15,259 bases of DNA. It comes from Firmicutes bacterium UBA5388 (lineage in GTDB: Bacteria > Bacillota > UBA4882 > UBA10575). Where the stretch lies: NCBI GenBank assembly GCA_002409975.1, contig DHOO01000047.1:1-15259 (forward strand), written 5' to 3'. The translations under genes and the position numbers were made by a program. Shown one piece after another: positions 6,333-13,790 of this stretch. Within the stretch, counting starts at the first letter, position 1; the number at the start of each line of letters is the position of its first letter. The notes beneath the pieces were generated by a model that worked only from the letters and a program-made list of their open reading frames with translations, did not search any database and was not told the DNA's origin.

Positions 6333-6403
6333 AATGGGCTGCCCCCAGGCAAGACTGCTGAGGCATAAAGAGCCTTAAGATTGTACTTAGTCTGTGGCCA
6401 ATC
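6333..6403 (+). other. Possible structured RNA segment in the 6301-6575 gap
   Basis: Short helices nest in order: TGCC/GGCA around CCCA, then an AGAC/GTCT helix enclosing AGGC/GCCT and TAAG/CTTA hairpins, giving a three-way junction. The helices are only four pairs long, so chance is not excluded. I could not match it to a known riboswitch. The rest of the 275-base gap shows GGGAGGA and a short 18-codon frame at 6463-6519 with no recognisable product. Confidence 0.2.
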
Positions 6404-6575
6404 AGGGAAATATTAGATTCTTCATTTGGTTTTAAAAATTGGGAGGAACGGGGAAATTTGGAGATGCACCTAAAGTTTTTTTACGTAATCTCCCGGGGCA
6501 GCGAAAAAGAGAAAAACTAAATGGAGGATCGGGCGCCGTTCATACGCCAGGCGTTTGCTGAAAGAAGATGATTCA

Positions 6576-6833
6576 ATGAAGAAAACAAATCCATATCTCA
6601 AGGCGGCATTCATGGAGGTTGTTGATAACCAAATCAGGGACAACGATCCCCCCGAAACCAGAGAGACCTTCAACCGTCTGATATCGCAGGGTATCTCTAA
6701 GGAGGATGCAAAAATATATATTGGCCAAGCTGTTTGTCTCGAAATTTGGGACATCTTGAGGAACAAGAAGGCGTTCAACAAGGAAAGATTTGTTCGTAAT
6801 CTTAAAAAACTCCCTAAAGAACCAACTGAATAA
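6576..6833 (+). CDS. Small conserved hypothetical protein (DUF1841-like pattern)
   Basis: The 85-residue protein starts MKKTNPYLKAAFMEVVDNQI and continues with DNDPPETRETFNRLISQGISKEDA in two pieces, an IGQAVCLEIWDIL helix, and a tail rich in Lys/Arg ending LKKLPKEPTE. The pattern (a xNQI helix, PPExRETxxRL, then a short alpha-helical end) recalls small DUF1841-like and related proteins with no assigned role; I give that match with caution. A frame is open up to TTG at 6555, but the ATG at 6576 with GAAAGAAG eight bases before it is the better start. The last 37 codons are duplicated as a remnant at 1717-1830. It is followed by a shortened copy of the antitoxin gene, so gene and antitoxin once formed one module in both places. 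Confidence 0.6.
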   Translation: MKKTNPYLKAAFMEVVDNQIRDNDPPETRETFNRLISQGISKEDAKIYIGQAVCLEIWDILRNKKAFNKERFVRNLKKLPKEPTE

Positions 6834-6873
6834 AGCAACGAACTGAGGTTCCAAGTGACGCTTGACTGGGAAA

Positions 6874-6935
6874 GCGAAGGCGATATTGGTGGATACTGAA
6901 TCCTATGAAAAGATGAAAAAAGCAATTGGTTTATC
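6874..6935 (+). pseudogene. Internal fragment of the Phd/YefM antitoxin gene
   Basis: About 62 bases match the middle of the antitoxin gene (2072-2133) with only a couple of differences, encoding KAKAILVDTESYEKMKKAIG. The left junction falls in GGGAA, which is shared by the small-gene spacer (1864-1868) and by the antitoxin gene just before 2072, indicating a microhomology deletion. After 6935 the sequence becomes unrelated. No toxin gene follows. Confidence 0.85.
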
Positions 6936-6948
6936 GATACTTGAGATC

Positions 6949-7002
6949 AAAAGAGGCTGTTGTAAGACGAACTTAAATAGTTCGGTTGCAACAGCCTCTT
7001 TT
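6949..7002. terminator. Bidirectional terminator (14-bp perfect inverted repeat)
   Basis: AAAAGAGGCTGTTG (6949-6962) and CAACAGCCTCTTTT (6989-7002) pair perfectly, with an inner GAACT/AGTTC helix. A-run and T-run flank the stem, so it can end transcription in both directions. It shields the sugar operon from the debris on the left. Confidence 0.75.
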
Positions 7003-7093
7003 GGTATGCCTTACGATTCACCTCTAATTCCCATTATGCTTTTCATCTTCTGGTTATTTATGAAACGATCCATTATACCCACAGAAAAGGTTT

Positions 7094-7099
7094 TATAAT
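7094..7099 (+). promoter_or_regulatory. -10 box of the sugar-uptake operon promoter
   Basis: A perfect TATAAT lies about 190 bases before the first gene. The expected -35 region (about 7070-7077) is poor (CATTAT), so the promoter may be weak or need help. The box overlaps the first 19-bp operator palindrome, which would place the start of transcription near the operator centre. The 7003-7286 gap otherwise holds only the operators. Confidence 0.55.
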
Positions 7100-7115
7100 G
7101 CAACATTGTTTCATT
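7097..7115. promoter_or_regulatory. Operator O1, probable LacI-family site
   Basis: AATGCAACATTGTTTCATT is a 19-bp palindrome with nine-base arms and one mismatch. It overlaps the TATAAT box, the position expected of a repressor site. The likely ligand is the LacI-type protein encoded at 10403. Confidence 0.7.
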
Positions 7116-7175
7116 AAGGAAACAAAAAGGATATTAGACTTTTATGTCGAAAGAATTGATGTGAAATGAAACGTT

Positions 7176-7194
7176 AATGAAACATTGTTTCATT
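7176..7194. promoter_or_regulatory. Operator O2, perfect 19-bp palindrome
   Basis: AATGAAACATTGTTTCATT has perfect nine-base arms around a single central T. It lies 79 bp from O1 centre to centre. An extra ATGAAAC half-site sits 11 bp upstream (7166-7172), another at 7060-7066, and the first gene itself begins with the same seven bases. Confidence 0.75.
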
Positions 7195-7286
7195 TAAAGG
7201 GGGTGTTTGAAGGTAAAAATCGTAATATAGCGGACCTATACAGTAGGTGAGTTCAAGCAAATGGAAGATTAAAAGGAGGGTCTTTT

Positions 7287-8537
7287 ATGAAACGTTTTGT
7301 TATTTTGCTGATTGTTTTAGCCATATTACTATTTCCCATGGGAGTAATCGGAAAAACAACGGTTACGGTTTGGTTTGCCGGAACCCCACAAGGTTTTATG
7401 GATGTGATTAATAATGAATTGGTTCCCAGGTTCGAGGCGGAAAACCCCGGGACTTCACTAGAAGTGACCTTTGTTCCCTGGGGAGAGCTCTCCATTAAAC
7501 TGGGGACAGCGTTTGCCGGCGGAGTCGGACCTGATGTTTTTATGCACGGAGGGGCGGCAACAGCAGGATTTGCGGCTGCGGGCCAAATTGTTCCCCTTGA
7601 TTGTTATTTAGACTCATGGTCGGAAGCTGAAGATTTTGGAGCGACTCTAGACTGTGGCCTTTATCGAGGGAAAAGATACGCTGTGCCCCTGTTCGGCGCG
7701 GGGAGATTACTTACTTACCGGGCGGATATATTTCGTGAATGCGGACTTGATCCTGATACCCCCCCCAAAACCTGGGAGGAACTCCGGGACTATGCCAAGA
7801 AATTAACAAAGAAAGAACACGGCAGAATTTTAAGGGAAGGAATTGACTTACCGGTCAGGGGAATCGACGCTCAACAGATCTGGGCCGGTTTTTTATGGCA
7901 AAATGGCGGAAGTTTCTTTAATAAAGAGTATACTAAAGCGGCTTTTAACAGCTCTAAAGGTGTGGAAGCTCTAGAATTCCTAGTGGGGTTAATTCAGAAA
8001 GACGTTGTGGCCGATACTCGTTATGATGTTGGTCAATCCGCAGCGCCATCACCACTTGCTTTGGGGAGGGCGGCTATGTTCTTTGCCGTGCCTGAGGAAG
8101 TCAACCAGATAAAAAATTATTCCCCTGAGGTTTATCGAAATATACGTGTGGCTTTTCCCACCTGTCGGGAAGAGCAGGTGACATTGTATTCATTCAGTGG
8201 GCTTTTTCTTTCTAAGGATGCTCAGAATAAAGAAGAGGCCTGGAGAGCAATAGAGTTTTTTACCGGGCGTAAGGCGCTGGCGGGAATTAACGAATCCATG
8301 AGTACCCTGCCCCCTCGTAAATCTTTGACGAATACCGGTTTTATCGCTAAAGATAATAATATTAAGATGTTTGTGGAGGGTATGCAGTATGGGAGGCCTA
8401 ACCCCAATATTGCAGCCTGGACTAAGTGTCGGGATGTTTTATCAAGATACATTGAAAAGGCGATATTTGGGCAAATAACTCCGAAGGAAGCATTGGATCG
8501 TGCCGCAGAGGAAATCAACAGAATTTTGGCTGAGTAA
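7287..8537 (+). CDS. ABC transporter sugar-binding protein (CUT1-type, extracellular family 1)
   Basis: The 416-residue protein is a family 1 solute-binding protein that captures a carbohydrate outside the membrane for the two permeases next to it. Residues 1-22 form a signal peptide (MKRF, hydrophobic core, MGVIG), followed by TTVTVWFAGTP and a typical first lobe. Later landmarks are GPDVFMHGG, RGKRYAVPLFGAGRLLTYR with ADIFRECGLD, PPKTWEEL, and the end EALDRAAEEINRIL. There is no lipobox cysteine, unusual for a monoderm where such proteins are lipoproteins; it suggests a periplasm or a released protein. AAGGAGGG at 7273-7280 gives a strong start. The hairpin after the gene may raise its mRNA level above that of the permeases. 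The ligand cannot be named from sequence. Confidence 0.92.
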   Translation: MKRFVILLIVLAILLFPMGVIGKTTVTVWFAGTPQGFMDVINNELVPRFEAENPGTSLEVTFVPWGELSIKLGTAFAGGVGPDVFMHGGAATAGFAAAGQIVPLDCYLDSWSEAEDFGATLDCGLYRGKRYAVPLFGAGRLLTYRADIFRECGLDPDTPPKTWEELRDYAKKLTKKEHGRILREGIDLPVRGIDAQQIWAGFLWQNGGSFFNKEYTKAAFNSSKGVEALEFLVGLIQKDVVADTRYDVGQSAAPSPLALGRAAMFFAVPEEVNQIKNYSPEVYRNIRVAFPTCREEQVTLYSFSGLFLSKDAQNKEEAWRAIEFFTGRKALAGINESMSTLPPRKSLTNTGFIAKDNNIKMFVEGMQYGRPNPNIAAWTKCRDVLSRYIEKAIFGQITPKEALDRAAEEINRILAE

Positions 8538-8546
8538 AAACAATAA

Positions 8547-8568
8547 GGGGGGAGAAAATTCTCCCCCC
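8547..8568 (+). promoter_or_regulatory. Intergenic stem-loop between binding protein and permease genes
   Basis: GGGGGGAGAA and TTCTCCCCCC form a ten-base perfect stem with almost no loop and no following T-run. Such hairpins after binding-protein genes commonly protect the upstream mRNA 3' end, giving more binding protein than permease. It is not a classical terminator. Confidence 0.65.
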
Positions 8569-8589
8569 TGTAGGAATGGATGATAAGAG

Positions 8590-9489
8590 ATGAAAAGATG
8601 GAATTATTACTGGCAAAATTCGGCCAGACGGCGGGTGATGCTAACCGGGTACCTTTTCATCGCCCCGGTTCTTTTCTATGCAATACTGACGGCATTTTTA
8701 CCGATGTTTACTTCATTGTATTTAAGCTTCACACGATACAGTATGCTACGGTCACCAGAGGGGATTGGGGTGACAAACTATGTTAGGATTCTTTTTAATG
8801 ACGACCTGTTTTGGCGGGCATTGCTAAATACTTCTTGCTATGCCTTGGAGGTATTACCGCTTAATATCATTATATCCTTGGGATTGGCGCTATTGGTCAA
8901 TCGTAAGCTTAAAGGAATTACTCTCTTTCGGACTTTGTACTATCTGCCGGTGGTAAGTTCCATTATAGCGGTTAGTATGATTTGGTTATGGTTGTACGAA
9001 CCGAATTCCGGTCTGATCAGTCTTTTGTTTTCGAAGGTGGGAATTCCTCCCGTTGATTGGCTGGGAGATCCCCGTCTAGCCCTTCATTCTTTAGTAATTA
9101 TGCGGGTATGGAAAGGAATCGGCTGGAATATGGTTATCTATCTTGCCGGGTTACAGGGGATACCGTTGTATCTTTATGAAGCCGCGATTATTGACGGGTC
9201 TTCCCCTTGGCAAAGTTTTACGAATATTACCTGGCCGATGCTAAAACCCGTTACCTATTACGTAATTATTATGGGGTTAATCAGTACTTTCCAAACTTTT
9301 GGCGAGATTTATGCCATGACCGGTGGTGGACCGCTTGATTCTACCACTACTATTGGGTTTTTAATCTATCAACGCGGATTTCAGTACTTTGCCATGGGAG
9401 AAGCTTCGGCAATCGCGTTTATCCTCTTTGTTATAATTTTTGCCCTATCGATGGTAAATTTCCGGTTTTTCCAGGTATCAGATATTTAG
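8590..9489 (+). CDS. ABC sugar permease, MalF/UgpA-like
   Basis: The 299-residue integral membrane protein has the usual six hydrophobic segments, starting near residue 18 (LTGYLFIAPVLFYAILTAF), and the cytoplasmic EAA loop at 197-221 (EAAIIDGSSPWQSF and WPMLKPV) that contacts the ATPase. A GGGP motif near the C-terminus (MTGGGPLDSTTT) is typical of the first permease of CUT1 systems. It forms a heterodimer with the product of the next gene. The ATG has no strong ribosome-binding site; translation may depend on the weak TAAGAG just before it. A 68-codon overlapping frame from 8580 is a shadow. Confidence 0.93.
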   Translation: MKRWNYYWQNSARRRVMLTGYLFIAPVLFYAILTAFLPMFTSLYLSFTRYSMLRSPEGIGVTNYVRILFNDDLFWRALLNTSCYALEVLPLNIIISLGLALLVNRKLKGITLFRTLYYLPVVSSIIAVSMIWLWLYEPNSGLISLLFSKVGIPPVDWLGDPRLALHSLVIMRVWKGIGWNMVIYLAGLQGIPLYLYEAAIIDGSSPWQSFTNITWPMLKPVTYYVIIMGLISTFQTFGEIYAMTGGGPLDSTTTIGFLIYQRGFQYFAMGEASAIAFILFVIIFALSMVNFRFFQVSDI

Positions 9490-9507
9490 TGCAAGCGAGG
9501 TATGACC

Positions 9508-10395
9508 ATGAATAATCAGTATTCGGTAATTACTGCGGAGAAATTGTCCTACATCGTTATTTACAGTACTTTGATTCTTGTGGCAATTATTATGTGTTTC
9601 CCTTATATATGGATGGTGATTACTTCTTTTAAACCAAAGGCAGAGATTTTCGCCTATCCGCCGTCATTAGTTCCTCGGGCTATAACGTTTGAGCATTATG
9701 TAACGGTTTTTTCCCAAACGTCGTTTTTCCGGTATTATTGTAACAGTCTCCTGATTGCGGGAACAGTTACTTTGGTAAACCTCTTTTTTTGTTCTCTGGC
9801 CGGGTATGCTTTTGCCCGACTGGAATTTTACGGGCGTAATTTTATTTTCATCTTATTAATCGGTACCATGATGATTCCGATTCATGTTAAGTTAATTCCG
9901 TTGTTTATTATCGCCAAGTCTTTCCCGTTGGCAGGCGGCAATAATATCCTGGGTAGCGGTGGGACTGGCCTCATTAATACTTATCCCGGGCTTATGATTC
10001 CTTATCTTATGAGTATTTTCGGAGTTTTTTTGGTACGGCAGTTTTTCATGACCGTCCCTGAGGAAATCCGGGAAGCGGCAAAAATTGACGGGGCCGGAGA
10101 ATTTCTAATTTACCGCCGTATTATGCTTCCGCTCAGCAAACCGGTATTGGCAACGTTTTCGATTTTTATGTTTACAACTATATGGGATGATTTTCTGTGG
10201 CCCCTAGTAATCACTACCTCTGATAAAATGAGGACCGTTCAGTTAGGATTACAGATATTTCAATCCCAGTTTTCCGCTGATTGGGGCCCGCTGATGGCGG
10301 CAACGATCGTCATAACCTTTCCGGTCCTTTTGATTTTTGTGGCAGGGCAGAAATATTTTATTCAAGGGGTAACAACTACCGGGATGAAGGGGTGA
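9508..10395 (+). CDS. ABC sugar permease, MalG/UgpE-like
   Basis: The ~295-residue membrane protein is the second permease half: a first membrane segment at about 16-40, ITSFKPKAEIF after it, the FARLEF helix, and the EAA loop at 189-213 (EAAKIDGAGEFLIYRRIMLP). The closing IQGVTTTGMKG end is typical of MalG/UgpE-like subunits. GCGAGG at 9495-9500 is one base from the ATG at 9502 but seven bases from the ATG at 9508, so 9508 is chosen as the start. No ATPase gene is found in the operon, so energy must come from a shared MsmX/UgpC-like subunit encoded elsewhere. The stop is followed after seven bases by the regulator gene. Confidence 0.93.
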   Translation: MNNQYSVITAEKLSYIVIYSTLILVAIIMCFPYIWMVITSFKPKAEIFAYPPSLVPRAITFEHYVTVFSQTSFFRYYCNSLLIAGTVTLVNLFFCSLAGYAFARLEFYGRNFIFILLIGTMMIPIHVKLIPLFIIAKSFPLAGGNNILGSGGTGLINTYPGLMIPYLMSIFGVFLVRQFFMTVPEEIREAAKIDGAGEFLIYRRIMLPLSKPVLATFSIFMFTTIWDDFLWPLVITTSDKMRTVQLGLQIFQSQFSADWGPLMAATIVITFPVLLIFVAGQKYFIQGVTTTGMKG

Positions 10396-10402
10396 TTTAG
10401 GG

Positions 10403-11500
10403 GTGTGTACAGTAAGGGAAATAGCCAAAGCTGCCGGGGTTTCACCGTCAACAGTGAGCCGGGTGATTAATAACAGTCCAAAGGTAACGGAAAAAACCCG
10501 GCAAAAAGTAATCCAAGTTATGCAGCAATATGGTTATGTCTTACCGCGGCAGGCAAAAACGATTAACGGAACCGAAGAGAATTTCGCAGGTCTTTCTCTT
10601 CCCTCCCTTCCTTTGGGGTGTGTTATTGCCAATCCTACGCAAAGTTTGGCCACGGATCACTTTTTTGTTGATGTGGTCGGGGGAGCCATGAATTACTTAC
10701 AATCTATTGGGCGACAACTCATTTTGGAAGCAACCAACGGCAACTTTTCCGGTATGAGTTCTTTACCGGCAATGCTCAAAGAACGCTCCGTTCAGGGATT
10801 GATTGTGGGTGGTGTCCCGATGACCGATGATTATATTTTTGCGCTTCTTAATACAAAAATACCCTCGGTTTTTATTGGCCGTTATCTGCAAGACGGCAAA
10901 GAGTTGACCGCAGTTATCCCAGACAATATAATCGGAGGATATATCGCTGGTCGGCATCTTTTGGACTGTGGGTATCAAGACTTTTTTTTCATGGGCGGCA
11001 GCCTTCAGGTTAATACATTCCGGGATCGGTTGGAAGGGTTTCGGCGGGCATTAAAGGAACAGGGGTTATCGCTTGCCAGTGAGAACATAATAGAATCTGA
11101 TATTAATCAGGATGGTGGTTATCTGGCGATGAAGAAAATATTTGAGAAAATACAAAAAAAAGGGAGAACGGGGATTTTTGCCAGTACCGACTGGATGGCA
11201 GGCGGGGTGATCCGTTTCCTTAGTGAAGCAGGATACAATATTCCTGCAGAAGCAGGAGTAGTCGGATACAGCGATTTGGAATTATCATCCCATTTTTTCC
11301 CATCTATTACGACAGTTCGAATCAACAGGCGGACGCTGGGTTATTTGGCGGCACGAACCCTTGTTGACGTTATCACCGGACGGATTACCTGCCCTGTTCA
11401 GATTTATCTCCAACCCAGTCTGGTGATACGTGAATCGACCGGCTGTTCGTCATCGATAAAAGGAGATATAAAAAATGAAAATAGGCTTAATTCCGATTGA
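10403..11500 (+). CDS. LacI-family transcriptional regulator
   Basis: The 365-residue protein has the LacI helix-turn-helix at 4-23 (VREIAKAAGVSPSTVSRVIN) followed by NSPKVTEKTRQKVIQ, then a periplasmic-binding-protein-like sensor domain (DHFFVDVVGGAMNYL, QGLIVGGVP, RDRLEGFRRAL, GIFASTDWMAGGVIRFL, VVGYSDLE). It probably represses this operon from O1/O2 until an inducer binds. The hinge after the third helix is odd: the usual PNxxARxL is replaced by LPRQAKTINGTEENF, so the minor-groove hinge helix may be missing or changed. This fits operators that lack a central CG. GTG is the start, with AAGGGGTGA at 10387-10395 overlapping the stop of the permease gene. The 3' end overlaps the DUF4127 gene by 26 bp. 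Confidence 0.92.
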   Translation: MCTVREIAKAAGVSPSTVSRVINNSPKVTEKTRQKVIQVMQQYGYVLPRQAKTINGTEENFAGLSLPSLPLGCVIANPTQSLATDHFFVDVVGGAMNYLQSIGRQLILEATNGNFSGMSSLPAMLKERSVQGLIVGGVPMTDDYIFALLNTKIPSVFIGRYLQDGKELTAVIPDNIIGGYIAGRHLLDCGYQDFFFMGGSLQVNTFRDRLEGFRRALKEQGLSLASENIIESDINQDGGYLAMKKIFEKIQKKGRTGIFASTDWMAGGVIRFLSEAGYNIPAEAGVVGYSDLELSSHFFPSITTVRINRRTLGYLAARTLVDVITGRITCPVQIYLQPSLVIRESTGCSSSIKGDIKNENRLNSD

Positions 11501-13076
11501 CAACAGACCGTGTACGATGCAATTTCCTTGTCAGCTTGGTCGTATTATAAAAACGGAAATTATTATTCCTCCGGCTGAGATCCTGGGAGATTTTTTACAA
11601 CCCGGTAATACTCCGGCTATTAGGAATTGGGTAATGGAAAAAGCCGCGCAATTAGATGTTTTAATTGTTTCGGTAGATATGTTGTGTTACGGAGGGTTAA
11701 TAAACTCCCGGGAAGGGGTAATTAACCCTGATGAAGCGATAGAGGGATTAAAGGTTTTTGCTCGTTTGAAGGAAATACATCCCCAACTGCATATAATGGG
11801 GTTTAATGTCATTATGAGAACATCGGTTACCGTCCGAGATGATAAAACAGCGGTTTATTGGCGCGATCTCGGAGAGTACTTATTTTTGAACTATAAGGAA
11901 AAAAATAGTGACTTGAGTGTTCACGAGAAAAAAAGGTTAAACCTTCTCGACAACCGAATTCCACCGGAGCTTCTTCAGGAGTATTGTGCGGTCCGGATGC
12001 GTAATCATCAGGTGAATTCTGAGGTCTTGCTTTCTTTGGCTCGGGGTGACCTCGACTTTGTCATTCTTTGCCAGGAGGATGCAACCTTATACGGTCCTCA
12101 TAAAGAAGAACAGATGAAATTAGAAGAACAAATCATTTCTTTAGGCTTAAACGATGATGTCGTAATTTATAACGGAACAGATGAAGCAGGAATGTTACTA
12201 TTGGCGAGGGTACTTAATTTTGAGCGTAAGGCGATGCCGGTTTTTGCGTTTAATTTCGTGCCGTGGGAAGGACGAAATAATATTCCCCCGTTTGAAGACC
12301 GTCCCCTGGCGGAAAATGTTAAGTTACAGTGTACGGTGGCCGGGATTATTCCTGTTTTCATCCAGGAAAAGAAACCTTTTATGGAACAAGGTTTTATTGC
12401 TGATGCAATGACGATTATTAATTGTTCGCACCGGCAAAAGGGAGAAGATTGGCTCGGTCCGATTTCTCCTACGGTCGAAAGGGACTTTGCGGTCGGGGAT
12501 TTTCTCCGCTTGGTACAGGAAATCAGGTTGCCGCTGGGTGTGGCGGACCTCAGATTTGCAAACGGTGGTGATCCCGGGTTTCTAAAAGAACTGGCCGAAA
12601 GGATCGGATTATTTAATCTCGCGGCTTATGCCGGGTGGAATACGAGCGGAAATTCATTGGGAACGGTTTTAGCTCATCTAAGTGTATTTTTGGCTGCTTG
12701 CAAACAGGAAGAAGAACGCGCCGACTGGGACCTTCACTACGGTTTTCTTCTTAACCGCTTTCTTGATGATGTTATTTATCAAGCGGGAATAAGACAGCGT
12801 TTAATAAAGTTAATTAGCGATCAGGAGGATTTTGGGTCTGTTTATCGACTGTCACCCAAGGGTTGTGTTGCGACCGCAAAATACCTTCAGGACTTTATGA
12901 TGTTGGAAGCCTGGAGTTTTTATGAATTATATATTAAAGAGAAAGAATTTACAGGGCAACCTTTGGGAAAAGGAAAGATAAAAGTAGACTTTCACGGCGT
13001 TACTACCGGCTTGCCATGGGGACGGTTATTTGAGGCGGATATCAAGGCGAAGATCAGCATTTTACCGGAGGTGTAA
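11475..13076 (+). CDS. DUF4127 family protein of unknown function
   Basis: The 533-residue protein shows the full set of DUF4127 marks: IPIDNRP at 6-12, SVDMLCYGGL at 66-75, LCQEDATLYGP at 198-208, NGTDEAG at 233-239, VADLRFANGGD at 356-366 and YAGWNTSGNSLG at 385-396. The clustered Asp/Asn/Arg motifs at the ends of predicted strands look like an active site, but no reaction is established for the family to my knowledge. There is no signal peptide, so it acts in the cytoplasm. AAAGGAGAT a few bases before the ATG gives strong initiation inside the end of the regulator gene. Its place after the transporter genes and regulator, and before a TIM-barrel and a flavin oxidoreductase, argues for a role in catabolism of the imported compound. 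Confidence 0.9.
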   Translation: MKIGLIPIDNRPCTMQFPCQLGRIIKTEIIIPPAEILGDFLQPGNTPAIRNWVMEKAAQLDVLIVSVDMLCYGGLINSREGVINPDEAIEGLKVFARLKEIHPQLHIMGFNVIMRTSVTVRDDKTAVYWRDLGEYLFLNYKEKNSDLSVHEKKRLNLLDNRIPPELLQEYCAVRMRNHQVNSEVLLSLARGDLDFVILCQEDATLYGPHKEEQMKLEEQIISLGLNDDVVIYNGTDEAGMLLLARVLNFERKAMPVFAFNFVPWEGRNNIPPFEDRPLAENVKLQCTVAGIIPVFIQEKKPFMEQGFIADAMTIINCSHRQKGEDWLGPISPTVERDFAVGDFLRLVQEIRLPLGVADLRFANGGDPGFLKELAERIGLFNLAAYAGWNTSGNSLGTVLAHLSVFLAACKQEEERADWDLHYGFLLNRFLDDVIYQAGIRQRLIKLISDQEDFGSVYRLSPKGCVATAKYLQDFMMLEAWSFYELYIKEKEFTGQPLGKGKIKVDFHGVTTGLPWGRLFEADIKAKISILPEV

Positions 13077-13082
13077 AACAGA

Positions 13083-13790
13083 TTGAATAATTTTTGCAAA
13101 ATATTTAAAGAAAAGAAGTTTGTCCTGATTAGCAGTCTGCCGGAGAATAATCCGGAGTTGGCTAAAGCCGCTGTTGACAGCGGAACGGATGTATTAAAAG
13201 TTCATATTAATGTGGTTCATCATGCCAGTGGAACCGCATTCGGCTCGCTGGCTGAGGAAAAGACCAACCTGGAAAAAATAATATCGGTGGCAAAAAACGC
13301 TGGTGTTCCTGTAGGGATTGTTCCCGGCGCTAAGCCCGGAATCGGTCCTTGTGAACTCAATCCTTTAGTTGGCATGGGTTTTGATTTTTTCTCAATCTAT
13401 GCTGCCCATTTGTCCCCGACCGGGCTTGATCTTAAAGAAATCGGCAAAATGGTGGCGCTGGACTCCTCTTACCATCCGTACGAAACAAAATTCCTGGCTA
13501 AAATGGGGGTAGACGCCTGTGAAGCTTCGGTTATTCCGGGAAATGAATACGGATACCCCCTTTCGGTTCAGGATCTTTTAAAATATCAGTGTATTGTGCA
13601 GGAATTTAACGGGGCGGTGATTGTCCCGACACAACGGGTAATTAAACCCACGGATTTGTCGCCACTTATTCGAACCGGAGTTCGCGGATTGATGATTGGC
13701 GCGGTAGTAGCGGGTAAAGAAGTATCGGAATTCGAAAAATCTGTTAGGAGTTACAGAAAGGCGATTGAAAAATATGAAAACAATGTTTGA
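13083..13790 (+). CDS. Predicted TIM-barrel (ribulose-phosphate-binding-like) protein of unknown function
   Basis: The 235-residue protein has eight strand-like segments in order: FVLISSL, DVLKVHIN, VPVGIVPG, FFSIYAA, KMVALDSS, ACEASVIP, GAVIVPTQR and RGLMIGAVVAGKE. This is the layout of a small (beta/alpha)8 barrel of the phosphate-binding kind (NanE, TrpF and HisA relatives). K39, H41 and N43 on strand 2, and D and S residues at strand 5, could be catalytic. The final IRTGVRGLMIGAVVAGKE resembles a phosphate-binding loop. I cannot place it in a named family. The TTG at 13083 follows GGAGGTG (13067-13073) at a rather long spacing, and no better start exists. It overlaps the next gene by 17 bp. 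An aldolase, epimerase or isomerase is a guess only. Confidence 0.65.
   Translation: MNNFCKIFKEKKFVLISSLPENNPELAKAAVDSGTDVLKVHINVVHHASGTAFGSLAEEKTNLEKIISVAKNAGVPVGIVPGAKPGIGPCELNPLVGMGFDFFSIYAAHLSPTGLDLKEIGKMVALDSSYHPYETKFLAKMGVDACEASVIPGNEYGYPLSVQDLLKYQCIVQEFNGAVIVPTQRVIKPTDLSPLIRTGVRGLMIGAVVAGKEVSEFEKSVRSYRKAIEKYENNV

Noticed and set aside
6333..6403. Cyclic-di-GMP, cobalamin or ZTP riboswitch
   Set aside because: Core sequences of these riboswitches were looked for and not found.
6949..7002. Insertion-sequence end or attachment site
   Set aside because: The perfect stem with A and T flanks is fully explained as a bidirectional terminator, and no partner copy or target duplication is visible.
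6862..7098. Plus-strand frame of 78 codons beginning in the antitoxin fragment
   Set aside because: Only ~20 residues are antitoxin-derived; the rest is translation of the terminator stem and promoter region.
8580..8786. Alternative frame at the start of the first permease
   Set aside because: The permease frame has clear membrane and EAA motifs; this one is an overlapping shadow.
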